This document shows, piece by piece, positions 30,526-41,954 of a DNA stretch of 64,000 bases. Below the pieces are notes generated by a model that made no database searches, was not told the origin of the DNA, and saw only the letters and a list, made by a program, of their open reading frames with translations. Positions within the stretch are counted from its first letter, which is position 1. Each line of letters opens with the position of its first letter. Source of the DNA: Aedes albopictus (lineage: Eukaryota; Arthropoda; Insecta; Diptera; Culicidae). Location of the stretch: NCBI RefSeq assembly GCF_035046485.1, contig NC_085138.1:7501409-7565408 (forward strand). Reading direction: 5' to 3'. The position numbers and the translations under genes were made by a program.

Positions 30526-33500
30526 CTGGGTGTAACTGGTTCCGGCTCTTTGGCGACTTCCGGAACCTCCGGGCTGGTGGAATCTTCCTTGCGGGACAAT
30601 TCCACCCCGTTCAGGGGATCCTTCGACGACGAACAGGTCGATTCTTCCACATCGATAGAGTCGGTCGACGCCATGGTCGTGGTGTTGACCACCAACGGCG
30701 AAGCCGGCGGTTTCGGATCCAGCCGGGACGGGGTCAACGGTTTCAGAAGCACCCGCGGCGAAACCCGACAGGGGTTCTCTTTGGAAAACAACGACAGCGG
30801 CTGCATCGGCGGAAGCTCCGACGAGCTGGTGTTGCCGTTCGCTTCCAAACTGAGGGTCAATGTCAGCTTGCTGCTGTCGGTTTCCTGCGTTTCTTCGTCG
30901 ACTACGATTTCATCGGTCTCTTTCGTGCTGGCGAGGGCAGTCCTCTTGGGACGTCCACGTGGTCGTTTGGCAGGTGGCGGGGCATCATCCAGGTCTGGCT
31001 TGCCTTCATCCAAACCCGAATCTTTATCTGGAGGTTTCTGGCTAATCACAGTTGTGTCCTTCGGCGATGGGACGGTTCCAGAAGTTCCGCTTCGGGTGCT
31101 CATGCGAACCTTCGTTGGGGGAACCGTTGTTGGAGAATCGCTCGTGATCGGAACAGTAGTAGTAACGGATTGAACGGGGGTGACACTGCTGAAGCTACTA
31201 CTGTTGCTGTTACTCGATGTTCCGTTCTTCTCCGCTAACGTCAATGGGTCGTCGATGATCATACAATCGGAACTTGACCCTCCGTCGTTTTCCAGCAGGA
31301 GGACACTGGTAATATTGTTGGAAACGGGTTCAACAGCTTCCGGGAGTGATTGTATCACCGGAACTGCAACCGGTGGTGTCGGCACAGTGGGATTTCTCCT
31401 CAAAAGCACCGAAGCTGGAATTGCGTGCATGGCCGCTGTCCGCCTGGGACGGGGTTCCATGTGAGGAGTTGGGGTCTTGGCTCGTTGCCGTTTGGCCATA
31501 ATTAACATCTCCTTCAGTTTGTTACTATCTTCTTGGGGTACGACGTTTCCTGGAGTTTCAACGACTTTCGTAGTTGGAGTCACTTCCGGTTTGGGTTTTT
31601 CTATTAAGGGTGAAGGTGTCCGAGCTTTTTCCGTTCGAACGTCTTCCGAAGCCGGAGTCGGTTCTTCTCCCATGTCCGACTTGCTATCGTCGTCTATCAC
31701 AATTACGTCATTATCGACGGTTGGCGGCATCTTGGTGGCCACTTGATTGGGCACAATGACCGACTGATGGTTTAGTTTGATTTTCTTCACTTCTGGCACG
31801 TCGGAAGTTGGATCCGGCGATGATTTTTCGGGAATCGATCGTTTCAGGTCATTGACGGGTTCTTCTACTTTGTTCGCAGAAGGTTCCTCTTTCTCTGGGA
31901 CAGCCGGTATGCTTTGTGCTGCGCTAGTTGTCGTGCAAGAGCTACCTTTGTTGATTTTCAGAATGATCCGTGGTGAATCGCAGCCAGAACTGCTAGTCGT
32001 CACTTCCGGAGGTTGCTGTTGTTCACTATTCGCGGTGGACGGGTCGTGTGGTGGTGGTGGAGAAGGTGTCTTCGGATCGGGACTCGGTACCTGTTTAAGT
32101 GTCACTTTTGGCGCTGAGCTGTTTTCCGAGGAATCCGTTGAGATTGTTTTGATGGTGAACTTTGGAATTATGCATGGTTCCGGTTCTTCTAGATCGATGT
32201 TGATCGTCACTGGCTCGTAAATATCGTCTTCCGTAACGTCCACAACATCGTCGTCCGGAGGTGGTGTAGCCTCCTTGGGCGTTTCCTTCGGTTGCGGTGG
32301 CATTGGCTTAATGTTCAGCTTCTTCACGACTGGGATAGTTGGTGTCTGGGTCGTGGGTGTGCTAGTGGTAGTGGTCGTGGTGGACCCGCCGGTGATTTGC
32401 GGTAGAGACGTCACGACGCTATCGTTTTCCTTTGGGACTTTAATGGTCAGCTTGGGAACTACGGAAGGAGAGCTGATGGCCGAACTGGGAGCCGACGATG
32501 ACGATGATGATGAGATTGGTGAGGATTCTAGTGAATTAATACTGGTTTCACTTGAGCAGCTGTCCTCGGAAGCGAGTGGCTTCGGAGGCATCGGTTTGAT
32601 TGTGAGTTTCGGGATCGGGACTTCCGATGGGTCCCGTGGAATGACCGGTGGTGGCTTAGGGATAGGCTTGATTGTGAGTTTCGGAATAGTCGACGTAATG
32701 TTGGAGTGCTGATCACTCGGAGATGCTGGCGGAGGGGTTGAGAGCTTCGGCGAGAAACTGCTACTCGTCGATGAAACCACCGAGGCATCGTTGGAATCCA
32801 GGGAACTCGTCTTGATTGTGAGTTTCGGTAGAGGAGGTTCCGGAATGGGTTTAATGGTGAGTTTGACACCTTCGGAGCTGGTTAGTACTGGTCCGGAGGC
32901 GGATCCGGATGAGCTCTGAGTGGAGGACGCCGTTGGTTCCGGTATTGCTTTTATGTGTAGCTTTGGAATGGCCGGTGGATCATCCTCCTTGCTAACCAAC
33001 CGGTTATTGTGGTGTGAATGATGATGATGGTGATGGTGGTGACTGCTGTGGTGATGATGGTTGTCTTTTTTAATCGTGAGCTTAGGAACCATGGGAGGCG
33101 AGTTAGACACGGACGAGTTGGAGGAGTTGTGAGTTGCAGAACTTGACGTATCGTTACTGGCAGATCCGGAACTTCCTGCTATCGTCGGGCTACTGTGGTT
33201 TACGGCACGTATCGTCAACTTAGGCACAATGTGTGGTTCGGGCCCATCGCCACCGGAATTATCCAGCGAAGAATTTTTGATGTGCAATTTGGGAATGATT
33301 TGCATTTGTTCGCTGCTGGCTTCATCGGGATTTACCACTGGTTTGATCGTAAGCTTAGGAATGCTGTTGACCTGGGTTCCGTCCACATTTGGCGGAGGTT
33401 TCAACGGTTTGATCGTAATCTTTGGAGAGCTGGGTTGATGGTCTGATCCGGAACCAGTGCCCGGTGGCAGTTTGATTATAGTTCTGATGGGCTCCCGATG

Positions 33501-34229
33501 AAGATTGATCTTCAAGGGTTCAACCTTTCGGCTTTCCTCGGAAACACCCATCTCAGATGAATGCTTGGAAGGGATATGGTTACCTTCTTTTGGAGATTCT
33601 TGCGTTGTCCGACCTACACAGTTTTGCAGAACGACGTTATTGTTGGCAGTCTTACCTTCCACAGCACCTGTGAGTTTGTGCTTCAAAGCAATGCTATCGT
33701 TATTATTTACAATTTTGTTGCTAGCCTCGTTCCCAGTGGCCACTTCTGACGACAGTGGCGGAGGTGTCGATGGTATCTCTATCACCTCCAGATCGTCATC
33801 AACCGTGCCATCAACACTTGGTGTTGTCCGCTTTTCATCTACACTATTTTCTTCCCGGCAGTTGTTCAGAATTGATTCTTCTTCGGTATTAGATGATCCC
33901 CCCATTATGAGACTGGTTGGACCATTTGTCGTTTCTCCACCACCACCATTCTTGGACAGCTCTTCTTCTTCGTCTTCTTCAGAAACCACAATCACTTCTT
34001 CTTGACTCTTTTTCCTGCCGAGCCCTAGATCATCCAGTTCTTCTACAATTTCCGGCGATGACGATGTTCCTGCATCTTCCACATGTTCGGCGCTATTCAT
34101 CTTTAGCACTTCCAGTTGATCCTGCCGTTGCAGGTCCGGACTCTGGTCGCTGTGTTTGTTGCCGTTGATTTCCCGCTGACGTTGACGATGGACATCCTCA
34201 GCGACAACCAGCGGACCAGAATCGACCAT
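30526..34229 (-). CDS. Large N-terminal exon of an unrecognised nuclear-type protein
   Basis: The exon has 1234 codons plus two bases, from ATG at 34229 (an in-frame TGA lies 12 bases upstream, so this is the first usable Met in the exon; Met-44 is an alternative) to the donor AG|GTGAGT at 30526. The product is low-complexity and hydrophilic. An acidic N-terminus (EEDEEEE about 84-90) leads to about 15 copies of a PKLTIKP-type motif between residues about 270 and 760 (variants PKLHIK, PKFTIK, PKVTLK, PRIILK). There is a histidine run (about 393-406), and an AT-hook-like RPRGRPKR lies at about 1091. Hydrophobic-acidic motifs resembling SUMO-interacting motifs occur near 79, 665, 843, 991 and 1108 (VIVVSEEDE, VVDVTEDD, VIVIDDD, MIIDD, IVVDEE). 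No enzymatic fold is visible. Together with the RGG exons this suggests a chromatin- or RNA-associated nuclear scaffold, which is inference. I do not recognise the gene. Plus-strand frames across it are shadows. Confidence 0.88.
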
Positions 34230-34900
34230 CGTTCTTCTTCAGCACCTGTTGTAGTCGCATTTCGCGTCCTGTTTCTCTATTTACACACAGTTTCTCGTTT
34301 TCGCTTCGCCGTCTTCTCGTTATGCTTCTGCCACACACGACTTTGGCTGTCACTCGATGTCATTCACTACTCTTTCGCACTTGTTCTCTTCCGATTTGGG
34401 GTTCTTCTTCAATTTTCAACTAACAACCATTTAATTCGCTCCTTTTCACGCACTTTGCTCTACACTTACTGAAATACACTGCAAAAGATGGAAAATTGAA
34501 AAAATATGGTCGTGGAGTTGTAATAATATTGATTTGCTACACATTATTCCGATTCCGAGGGCCATTGTACACGAACATCATCACCATCCGGAGGTGAGAG
34601 ATATAAACACATACACAACTCATATCACATAAAAATTAGGTGTAGTGGCCACAGTCACCCTAGTTCTTCCCTTCCTTCCATCACTGGACCACCCCCCATC
34701 AACACCCGCGGATTATTACGGAGTACGGAGTACGGAGTGGGAGGTTGGGGAACTCGAATCGTCGTCACCGCAAAAATCGACCATCATCCGTCAAGTTACG
34801 AACGAGCCCCGCAAGTCCCAGACCACGAACCAAGAGTAACTCGACTAGTAGGTACGTAGAGTATCGGTACAATATTGTATGGCCTCACGGATACAGCCGA
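34230..34900 (-). promoter_or_regulatory. 5' flank of the large exon, leader or promoter region
   Basis: Upstream of the ATG (minus strand) the sequence is moderately GC-rich and repeat-free, as expected of a 5' leader. No TATA box or clear splice acceptor was identified. CT-rich and pyrimidine-poor tracts alternate. Short plus-strand frames here are not credible genes. Confidence 0.4.
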
Positions 34901-35134
34901 GCAGCTGGCAGGCCATTCAGTCGCTTCTCGATGGTGTGTGTGTGCGTGTGTGATGTGGGGAAGAAAACATTCGAGCAATCTTCAGTCCACTTGGACCGAA
35001 TCGAACCTGCTGTGTTCCGTGTGTTTGAACCGTGCACTGTGGAAGAAAAGCCCAAAATAGTGGCAAGAATCATTGAACTAAAAAACATGTTTTGAATATA
35101 AAACAAAATCTCGCTAGATAATCCCCTAAATTAT

Positions 35135-35250
35135 GGCCCCTTTAGCCCCAGCTGTAAAGGCGTGAGTATTCAGCATGACCATGCTGAGGGTGACTGATTC
35201 GATTCCCGGTCAGTTGCACTCAAATATAATAAGAATAAACATAATATGAA
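35135..35250 (+). repeat. tRNA-like SINE fragment
   Basis: GCTGTAAAGGCGTGAG and GATTCGATTCCCGGTC (about 35195-35210) are A- and B-box-like at tRNA spacing, followed by an A/T-rich tail. There is no acceptor-stem pairing, so it is not a tRNA gene. Confidence 0.6.
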
Positions 35251-35399
35251 TAAACTAATATTATGAAAGCTATTAATCATTCAATTCTCTTGATTGCTCT
35301 AAAGCAGTTTCCCAAACGCACATTGGGTAATTGTTCCCTTTGTTGTGGTAGTACCTAATGTTGCGGTAATGGCAATTGGATTGTTTAGTGAATTGAATA

Positions 35400-35760
35400 T
35401 TGCCTTTTACTCTAGCCTAATCGAAAGAGCTCATTTTTTTTGAGTATAAGGTGATTTTATTGCGTTCCGATTCCTTTGTTTTGATGGTTAAACAAACAAA
35501 AGTTTTAATTTCCGTGGATAGAATGACAATTCAATCGATAAAATGACAGTTCACCCCGAACAAAAAAAAAATTCCCCATATAAACTTTTAATGCATTTTA
35601 AAAAATAGTTCCCGGGCATCAAAAATGATGAAATTTTGGATTTCGACTAATTTTTGGACGGAGATTCCGATTATGCAATAATCTGGATACCCCTAATGAA
35701 CACAAATTGGGTTTTTGATTGGCACTTTTTCGATTGAAATGTTACCAAAAGGTATTTTTA
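35400..35760. repeat. Dispersed repeat shared with 45.3 and 58.2 kb
   Basis: It contains GTGATTTTATTGCGTTCC, TAGTTCCCGGGCATCAAAAA and ATTTCGACTAATTTTTGGAC. Near-identical blocks recur at about 45330-45545 and partly at about 58245-58370. The ends are not defined. Confidence 0.65.
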
Positions 35761-35858
35761 ATAGATGTATTATGCTTAAATTATGAGATTGCACCATTTG
35801 TGTTCTTGAGATTTGCCCAAAACCTGTTTTAAAAAAATATTTTCCTTAATATCCCATA

Positions 35859-36286
35859 TAGAGGTGTGCGCCGCCGCGCCGCGCCGCGCCGATGAGAAAT
35901 CGGCGTGAATCGGCGTGCGACTCCCCAAGCCAACAAGAATCAAAAATACTATATTTTTTAAACGGGGATAGGTAAAGGGGGGTTATACCCATGCACTGGT
36001 GGAAAACGTTTATGGTTATGTTGTTTGAAGCCGATCCAGGAAGCATCGGCGTGTCGGCGTGGCAAACGGCGGCGGCGGCGGCATGAAAACCGCACGCCGA
36101 TCGGCGTATCCCTTCTCAGAAAGGCTACCATCATCAAAACCAAAAAAAATCTGCAGCAGCACATAGCTAGATGTCCATTTGTTGCAACCCAATCATTAGA
36201 AAGTAGTTTACTTTGTTCATAATTGTTTGAGAAGCCCCACGCCGATGCACGCCGATTTTACGCCGAATATTCGGCGCACACGTCTA
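35859..36286. mobile_element. 428-bp hAT-type MITE, very GC-rich (CGGCG repeats)
   Basis: The ends TAGAGGTGTGCGCCG and CGGCGCACACGTCTA are inverted, and a perfect 8-bp duplication ATCCCATA is present (35851-35858 and 36287-36294). The interior has dense GCCGCGCCG/CGGCGTG motifs. Confidence 0.9.
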
Positions 36287-36294
36287 ATCCCATA

Positions 36295-37680
36295 TGATTT
36301 CAATGGGATACCGCAACATTATCAACACAATGTTGTTTCAGATAAAAAATAATAAAATGCTAATAACAACCTCAAAGTCGCAATATTTAGTTATTTTCCC
36401 GTAGATAAAGGATAAGGTATGCGCACAGCAAAATCTAGCCAAAGAAAATCAAGCAGTAATAATGAATTCTAACTTATTCCCAAACCAAAAGCAATTCATC
36501 GTAAAAAAGCATTAATTTACTTTAAATCAACATCAAAAAAACATTGTTGGTTTGACTCATTATATCCGTCATCTCGAGCTTTGCGCTTGAGTCCTTCCGT
36601 GAAGTTTTGCACAGTACCTTCGATCGCTTGCCAAGAAATTTTTACCACCTTTGTGCCAAAATCAATCTTATTTTTTGATGAAAGCTGCTTTTCTTGACAT
36701 TTTTGAAGGTTCCAATTCACGGTTACTCAATATTTTTCAAAATGGTCGAGTTTTGAGGTGCATGAGATTTCACGTTTTTTGAAAAAAATACGGTCAATTT
36801 CCACACAGTTTTCTGCATACCAACGCAAGGATTCTCCGCCATAAGCAGGGCACAAAAATCAATCCAAATCAATGCACAATATCTAAGCTTTTGAATAAGG
36901 GCTGCCAGACATTTTCCGTAGTGAAAAAGAGGATTTGTTGTACAAATATTTTTGAAAGTTCGGTTTTTCAAACCACAAATTCATATTGATGACCAAACTA
37001 TGTATTTCTCGCCAAACTTCGATTATTTCTTAGTTTTAAGTTAATCTGCAACCTTTTCACGTTGTAATGATGCATAAAACCGAATACTTAAAAGCAAACT
37101 TAAGTCTTTGGGGACGGTCATTTTAATGTACATTGCCAGATTTTCAACACGTTTGTGCAAAAACTTTTCGAGGACTTCTTGTTCCCTTGACTCTTTTTTA
37201 AACATCATGTCAAAATATCTCCCGAAGTAAATATTTTTTGATTCCTTACACAATAAGCTTTCATTTGCGCCATAGGTTTCCACGATTCGTTGAAAATTGT
37301 AAAATTGCATGCATTGTAAATGCATTGTGTGCATACCTTAGACTTAGGTTTTATTATTTTCAATTCAATCCATGTAAAAAGTTTGCTGGGGCGATACAAT
37401 TGTGGTTTAAACATGAACCCAGTGTTTAGCTCCTCCATGATCGGATCAATTACCTGATGGTGTGAAGCGGTCAAAAATATAAAATATCTACCGTGTGAGA
37501 TGTATATTACAGACAGCTCCATATTCTGAACAGTCAGCAAATTCAAAATAGATTTTTCTCTTATGAAGCAATTGTTGAATCGAGAGTTGAAGCGCTAATT
37601 TTATCGTTTTTGACTTAACTGGAAACGTAGAGAATGTGATTGTGAATAGTAAGTAACATTGTGTGTTCAGAATAAGGACC
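36295..37680. other. AT-rich interval with decayed minus-strand frames
   Basis: Minus-strand frames of 63-113 codons follow one another between 36517 and 37682. They include a CTQCIYNACNF stretch and could be the remains of one DNA transposon or domesticated gene, but no family motif is clear. The frames are broken by stops and shifts. Confidence 0.3.
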
Positions 37681-37681
37681 A

Positions 37682-37875
37682 CGGCTTTTTAGGGTAGGGG
37701 TGATACACAAATTTTATTTTTTTTGTGATACACAAATTTTATCACGCAAAAATCGACCTTATTGAACCCCGTCGCGCTCTGCAAACCAACCCCACCCCTC
37801 CCTCCCCCTAAAAGCGTAACGTAATTTGTGTACGACCCCGTATCCATAATTAGGAACACGTTGTCTCCCAATAAA
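37682..37875. mobile_element. Decayed relative of the GGGGCTGTCC MITE
   Basis: It has a C-rich run (CCCCACCCCTCCCTCCCCC about 37790-37810), GTAACGTAATTTGTG, and GGGGTGATACACAAATTT at the left. A 24-bp segment GATACACAAATTTTAT... is duplicated at about 37702 and 37729. The ends are eroded. Confidence 0.5.
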
Positions 37876-38075
37876 AACATGTCTAGATCCAGGTCTGCAA
37901 GTTATTATGAGATTTTATTTATTATATACATTTAGCAAGACAAAATACCAGCTTGATAATATTGTGACGCAGTATTTCTAGGAACACAAATTTCTGTTTA
38001 TTTGAGCCTTTATTGGAAGATTCTCTTAACTGTTCAGAACATGGTACCGCACGACTTGTCCCTAAGTCCTTTTGA

Positions 38076-38147
38076 CAGCATCAAATTAGTTAATAAATCA
38101 TAATACCCACGCTTTTTGCACCATTTCATTGCAAAAATGGAGAATTT
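38076..38147. mobile_element. Fragment of the A/B palindromic MITE
   Basis: AGCATCAAATTAG...AATCATAATACCCACG...GCACCATTTCATTGCAAAAATGGAGAAT matches the inner right arm of the family at 6.3-8.3 kb. Both ends of the element are missing. Confidence 0.75.
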
Positions 38148-38149
38148 AT

Positions 38150-38640
38150 TGGAAAATATGATTGATTGATTGATTTGTCTTTATTTTAGAGACCCGGAAA
38201 GAAAAATAATCAAAATTTACAAAAGGGCCTATCTGATTTAAAAGGTTATTTCAGTTAGGCCCTTAGGTACTAGTTTTCGGCACTTTTGCTAGGGTACACT
38301 TTTCACAGGTTTTTCCGAAACACTAATGGCCTTCTGTAGTTTTATGTCAATTCGATGGCCGCTTCTACGTCTTTTTGGCAGACCGAATCTGATTAGAAGT
38401 GATTCCAATTCTGATTTGGTCAACCAAACAAACGTAAAGTGAGAAGCGGTGAGATTCGGCAGCAGTACACAACACTCGTTTTTGACGCAACTCCGAGTAC
38501 TTGTGATACTTATGAACACAGCCTACCTGATTGAAAAAAAAAAGGGTTCGTGCGCATGGATGCTTGCACGTGGTTTCTCCCTTGAGGCATGTGTGGCAGT
38601 CAGAAATGATTGTACTAAAGGGTATTTTTTGTAATTGCAA
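38150..38640 (-). other. Possible LINE 3' end with short decayed minus-strand frames
   Basis: TTTGTCTTTATTTTAGAGACC (complement) resembles 3' ends of insect LINEs. Minus-strand frames (38289-38519, 38365-38640) include CHTCLKGETTCKHPC, a cysteine-rich segment in a different frame. I do not recognise it and the reading is uncertain. Confidence 0.3.
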
Positions 38641-38959
38641 AAAATGTTGAATGCAACTCGTTGCAAAATGATAATTGTTTCAGCACGAGTCGTACATTTA
38701 TCTAACGAGGCTTGCCGGGTAAAATAGCATTGATTAAGGAGTTATTGGATAGCTTAGGTAGATATTGATAGGAATAGTGAAAAAGTGAAAATAGGGTTTG
38801 TTTACATTTTACAGATTGGCCATTTTCAAATGTTACGCTTATAAAAAAGACGAGAAAAAACGCCTTTCCAGAGGGTATGCCGACTATTGGTGGGATATTC
38901 TGACTGTTTTGGGTTATAAAAACTTGTGTCGTCCCCAGGGCACTGTTATGATGCTTGTG

Positions 38960-39075
38960 TGGGGCCCGCTTTCATTAGTCTATTTTACGAAACGACAACA
39001 GTGTTGATATTGGGCTACGACGCGACCTCCTGTCAAATTTTCGTTCATGAAATGAGCGATCAGCTGATCCGAAAC
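38960..39075. repeat. Fragment of the CCATTTTACGA fold-back family
   Basis: TTTTACGAAACGACAACAGTGTTGA and GACCTCCTGTCAAATTTTCGTTCATGAAATGA match the two arms of the elements at about 55.73-56.43 and 57.15-57.52 kb. Confidence 0.6.
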
Positions 39076-39139
39076 GTCTCGTGGAATGGCTCATACCAAG
39101 GTGTTGGTATGATGTTCAAAGCACATTCCCGGTAATAAG

Positions 39140-41400
39140 GTTTAGGAATACCTGAAGGAAACCCTGAAAGAATTCCTGGACAAAAATCTTGAATGAATGC
39201 CTGGAACATATTCTGGAATAAATCTAGAAGGAATCCCTGAATGAACTCCTGGAGAATTCCCTAGAGGAAATCTGAGAAGAATCCCTGGAGAAGAAACATC
39301 TTGAGGAATTCCTGGAGAAATCCTTAGAGAAATTTCGGGAGAAATTCTTGGAAAAACCCCTGGAGGACTTTTCTGAAAAATCGCTGGAGGAATCCCTGAA
39401 GCAATTTCTAGAGGAAACTCAGGAGGAATTCCTTGGAAGATTTTCTGGACAAATTCTTGGAGAAATCCCGAGAGGAATTCTTGAAGAAATCCCTGAATGC
39501 ATCCCTGGAGTAATCTCTAGTGTAATTGTGGGAGCAATTTCTGTAGAAATTTCTGAAGAAATGCCTAGAGGAATTCCCCGAGAAATATTTCTGGAGGATT
39601 TTTTGGAGGAATCGTCGGAGAAATTACTGGAGGAATCTCTGGAAGAATGCTGAGTCCCTGGAGAAATTTTTGAAGAAATTTCTAGAGGAGTTCCCAGAGG
39701 AATTTCTGGAGGAAACCTTGGAAGAAATCCCTGAGGAACCCCTGGAAAAATTCCTAGAGGAACTCCTGAGCAAATCTTTGAAAGAATTTCTGAAAGAATC
39801 CATGAATGATTTTCTCGAGAAATTCCTGGGGTAATCCCTGGAGATATTCATGGTGAAATTCCCGGAGGAGTCCCTGGAGAAATGCCTGGATAAAATCCTA
39901 GAGGAATGCTTGGAGGATTACAAGGAATAATTCCTGGATGAATTCCTGGGGCATTTCTCAAGGAATCTCTGAGAGATCCTTGAAGGAATTCCTAGAAGAA
40001 TCTCAGAATTGACGCAGGAATCGCTGGAGAAATTATTGAAATAATTCGTGGATAACCTCCGGGAGGAATTCCTGAGGAATTTCTTAAGGAATACCTAGAG
40101 ATTTTTTTGGAGAAATTGCCGTAGTTATTGTGGAGGTATTTCTAAAGAAATTCCTGGATGCTTAGGGCAATCCCAAGAGGAATTAGTGAAGGAATGCCTT
40201 GATAAACTCCTGGAGAAATTCCTGGAGACATGCCTGTAGGGATTCCAGGAGGGATTTCTAGAGAAATTCTTTGGGAAATGTCTAGAGGAATTCCTGGAGG
40301 AAACCCTGTATACATTCCATGATGAATCCTTGAAGGATTTTCTTGAAGAACTACTGGAGGAATCTCTAGAAGAATTTCTTTAGATATATCAAGATGACCA
40401 CCTATAAGAATCTCTGGAGAAATTCCTAAAGGGATCTCTAAAGAAATTGCTAGAGGAATTCCCGGACGAATCCCTGTAAGAGTTTTTAGAGGAATCCATG
40501 TAGGAATTCCCAGAGGAATCTTGGGGGAATTTCTGAAATTCCTGATAAAAAACCAGAGATCAATTTCTTAGGCAATTCAAGGAATTTCTGAAGAAATCCA
40601 AGGAGGAATGACTGAAGAAATGGATGAAATTCCATAGGAAATCCTGATGAAATTCTAAAAAAGTACACAGAGGAACTTTTGGAGCAATCCTAGAAGTAGT
40701 TCCTGAAGAAATCCCTGGAGGAGTTCTAGCTAGAAGAAATCCCAGGATGAAGCTTGAAATTAATCCAACGAAGAATTCCTAAGCAGTTTGTGGAGAAAGT
40801 CTTAGATCAATTTCTGGAGGAATTTTTGGAATAATTTCAGGAAGAATTCCTGAAGATATCCCAAGAAGAGTTCTCGGAGGCATTTTCAAAATAATCCTGG
40901 AAGTTGTTCCCGAAAAAAATCACAGAAGTAATTCCCAGGGAATTTTGGAGAAATTTGTGAAGAAACCCCATGATGAATCCCGGAATCAATCCCATGCGGA
41001 ATTCCTTAGGGAATCTCGCGAAAGTTTTCTTAGTGAATTCCTGGAAAAAAATATGTAGGAATCCCGGGATAAAAATTAGAAGAAAATCATGGTTGCAGTA
41101 ATTTTTGGACGTATTATTGAAGGAATACTTGGATGGACTTCTTATGGTTTTTTAAGAAATTCCTGGATAAACTTTTATAACCTCTAGTAAAACTTTCGGA
41201 AAGAATTTCTGGAGACAATTTTGCACAAATACTTCCAATAATTCCAAATGGAACTATTGGAGAAATTTCCTGCGGAATTCTCTGAATGAATATCTGCAGA
41301 AATACCATAAAGGATCTCTGAAGAAATTCCTAAAGGAAACCTCTGAAAGAGCACTGAAACAATTACTTGAGGAACCTTTGATTTTTTATTTTTTTTAGCT
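39140..41400. repeat. 2.3-kb degenerate array with 12-bp period
   Basis: Almost every dodecamer is a variant of CTGGAGGAATTC (for example TTAGAGAAATTT, CGGGAGAAATTC, CTGGAGGAATCC). Because 12 is divisible by 3, long frames of EEFLEEIPG-type repeats arise on both strands. They are not genes. Divergence between units is high, so the array is old. Confidence 0.8.
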
Positions 41401-41424
41401 GTATTAACGAAATTTTTAGCCCTA

Positions 41425-41596
41425 GGGGCTGTCCATAAACCACGTGGTCATTTTTTTGGGACTTTTTAACCCCCCCCCCCCCCCCCCGCGTGGTCATTAG
41501 TCCATACAAAATTTTTTATTTGTCCATACAAAATAGTCATTGGCCGAACCCCCCCCCCCCCCCCCACTCATGACCACGTGGTTTATGGACAGCCCC
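41425..41596. mobile_element. 172-bp MITE, complete GGGGCTGTCC family copy
   Basis: The inverted ends are GGGGCTGTCCATAAACCACG plus TGGTCA (26 bp). CTA is duplicated on both sides (41422-41424 and 41597-41599). Two long C runs (about 18 and 17) flank the centre. Confidence 0.9.
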
Positions 41597-41604
41597 CTAG
41601 GCTA

Positions 41605-41954
41605 GTTCATCTCGGATAGGAACCTTTAAAGATATCCCAGGACAAATTCCCGAAGAAATGTCTGGTGGAACCCCTAGATGAGTTCCTAAAGGAATCTCTG
41701 GAGGAATTCAAGATGTAATCATTGCAGCAAGTCATGGAAAAAATCTTGGAGGAATTACTCATACTCATATAGTTTACGAAATAAGAAACAGATTTAAAAC
41801 AATAATTTTGATTCCTTAAAACTGCAATGCCTGTATTCACATATCGGGAATAACGTTGGAACCAGTCTTGCGAATAATCGCGACCATCGCGAGACAATCA
41901 CTTAAACCGCTTTCTGGAGTCATCCTTCCCAAGGTGATACGAACCAGCTAGCAT
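41605..41954. other. Short 12-bp-periodic array and AT-rich flank
   Basis: 41620-41760 continues the GGAGGAATTC-type array. 41760-41945 shows nothing recognisable. AGCTAGCAT (41946-41954) is the target site of the next element. Confidence 0.5.

Noticed and set aside
30550..34168. Plus-strand frames of up to 207 codons across the large minus-strand exon
   Set aside because: They are in the opposite strand of a well-supported exon, lack motifs, and arise from its codon bias.
36517..37682. Intact DNA transposase on the minus strand
   Set aside because: The frames are short and broken, and no catalytic or zinc-finger signature could be placed with confidence.
39348..39653. Glutamate-rich 101-codon frame as a coiled-coil protein
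   Set aside because: It only reads a 12-bp-periodic array in frame. Equivalent frames exist on both strands and in the other arrays.
39140..41400. CRISPR-like repeat array
   Set aside because: There is no fixed repeat and spacer pattern, and the genome is eukaryotic.
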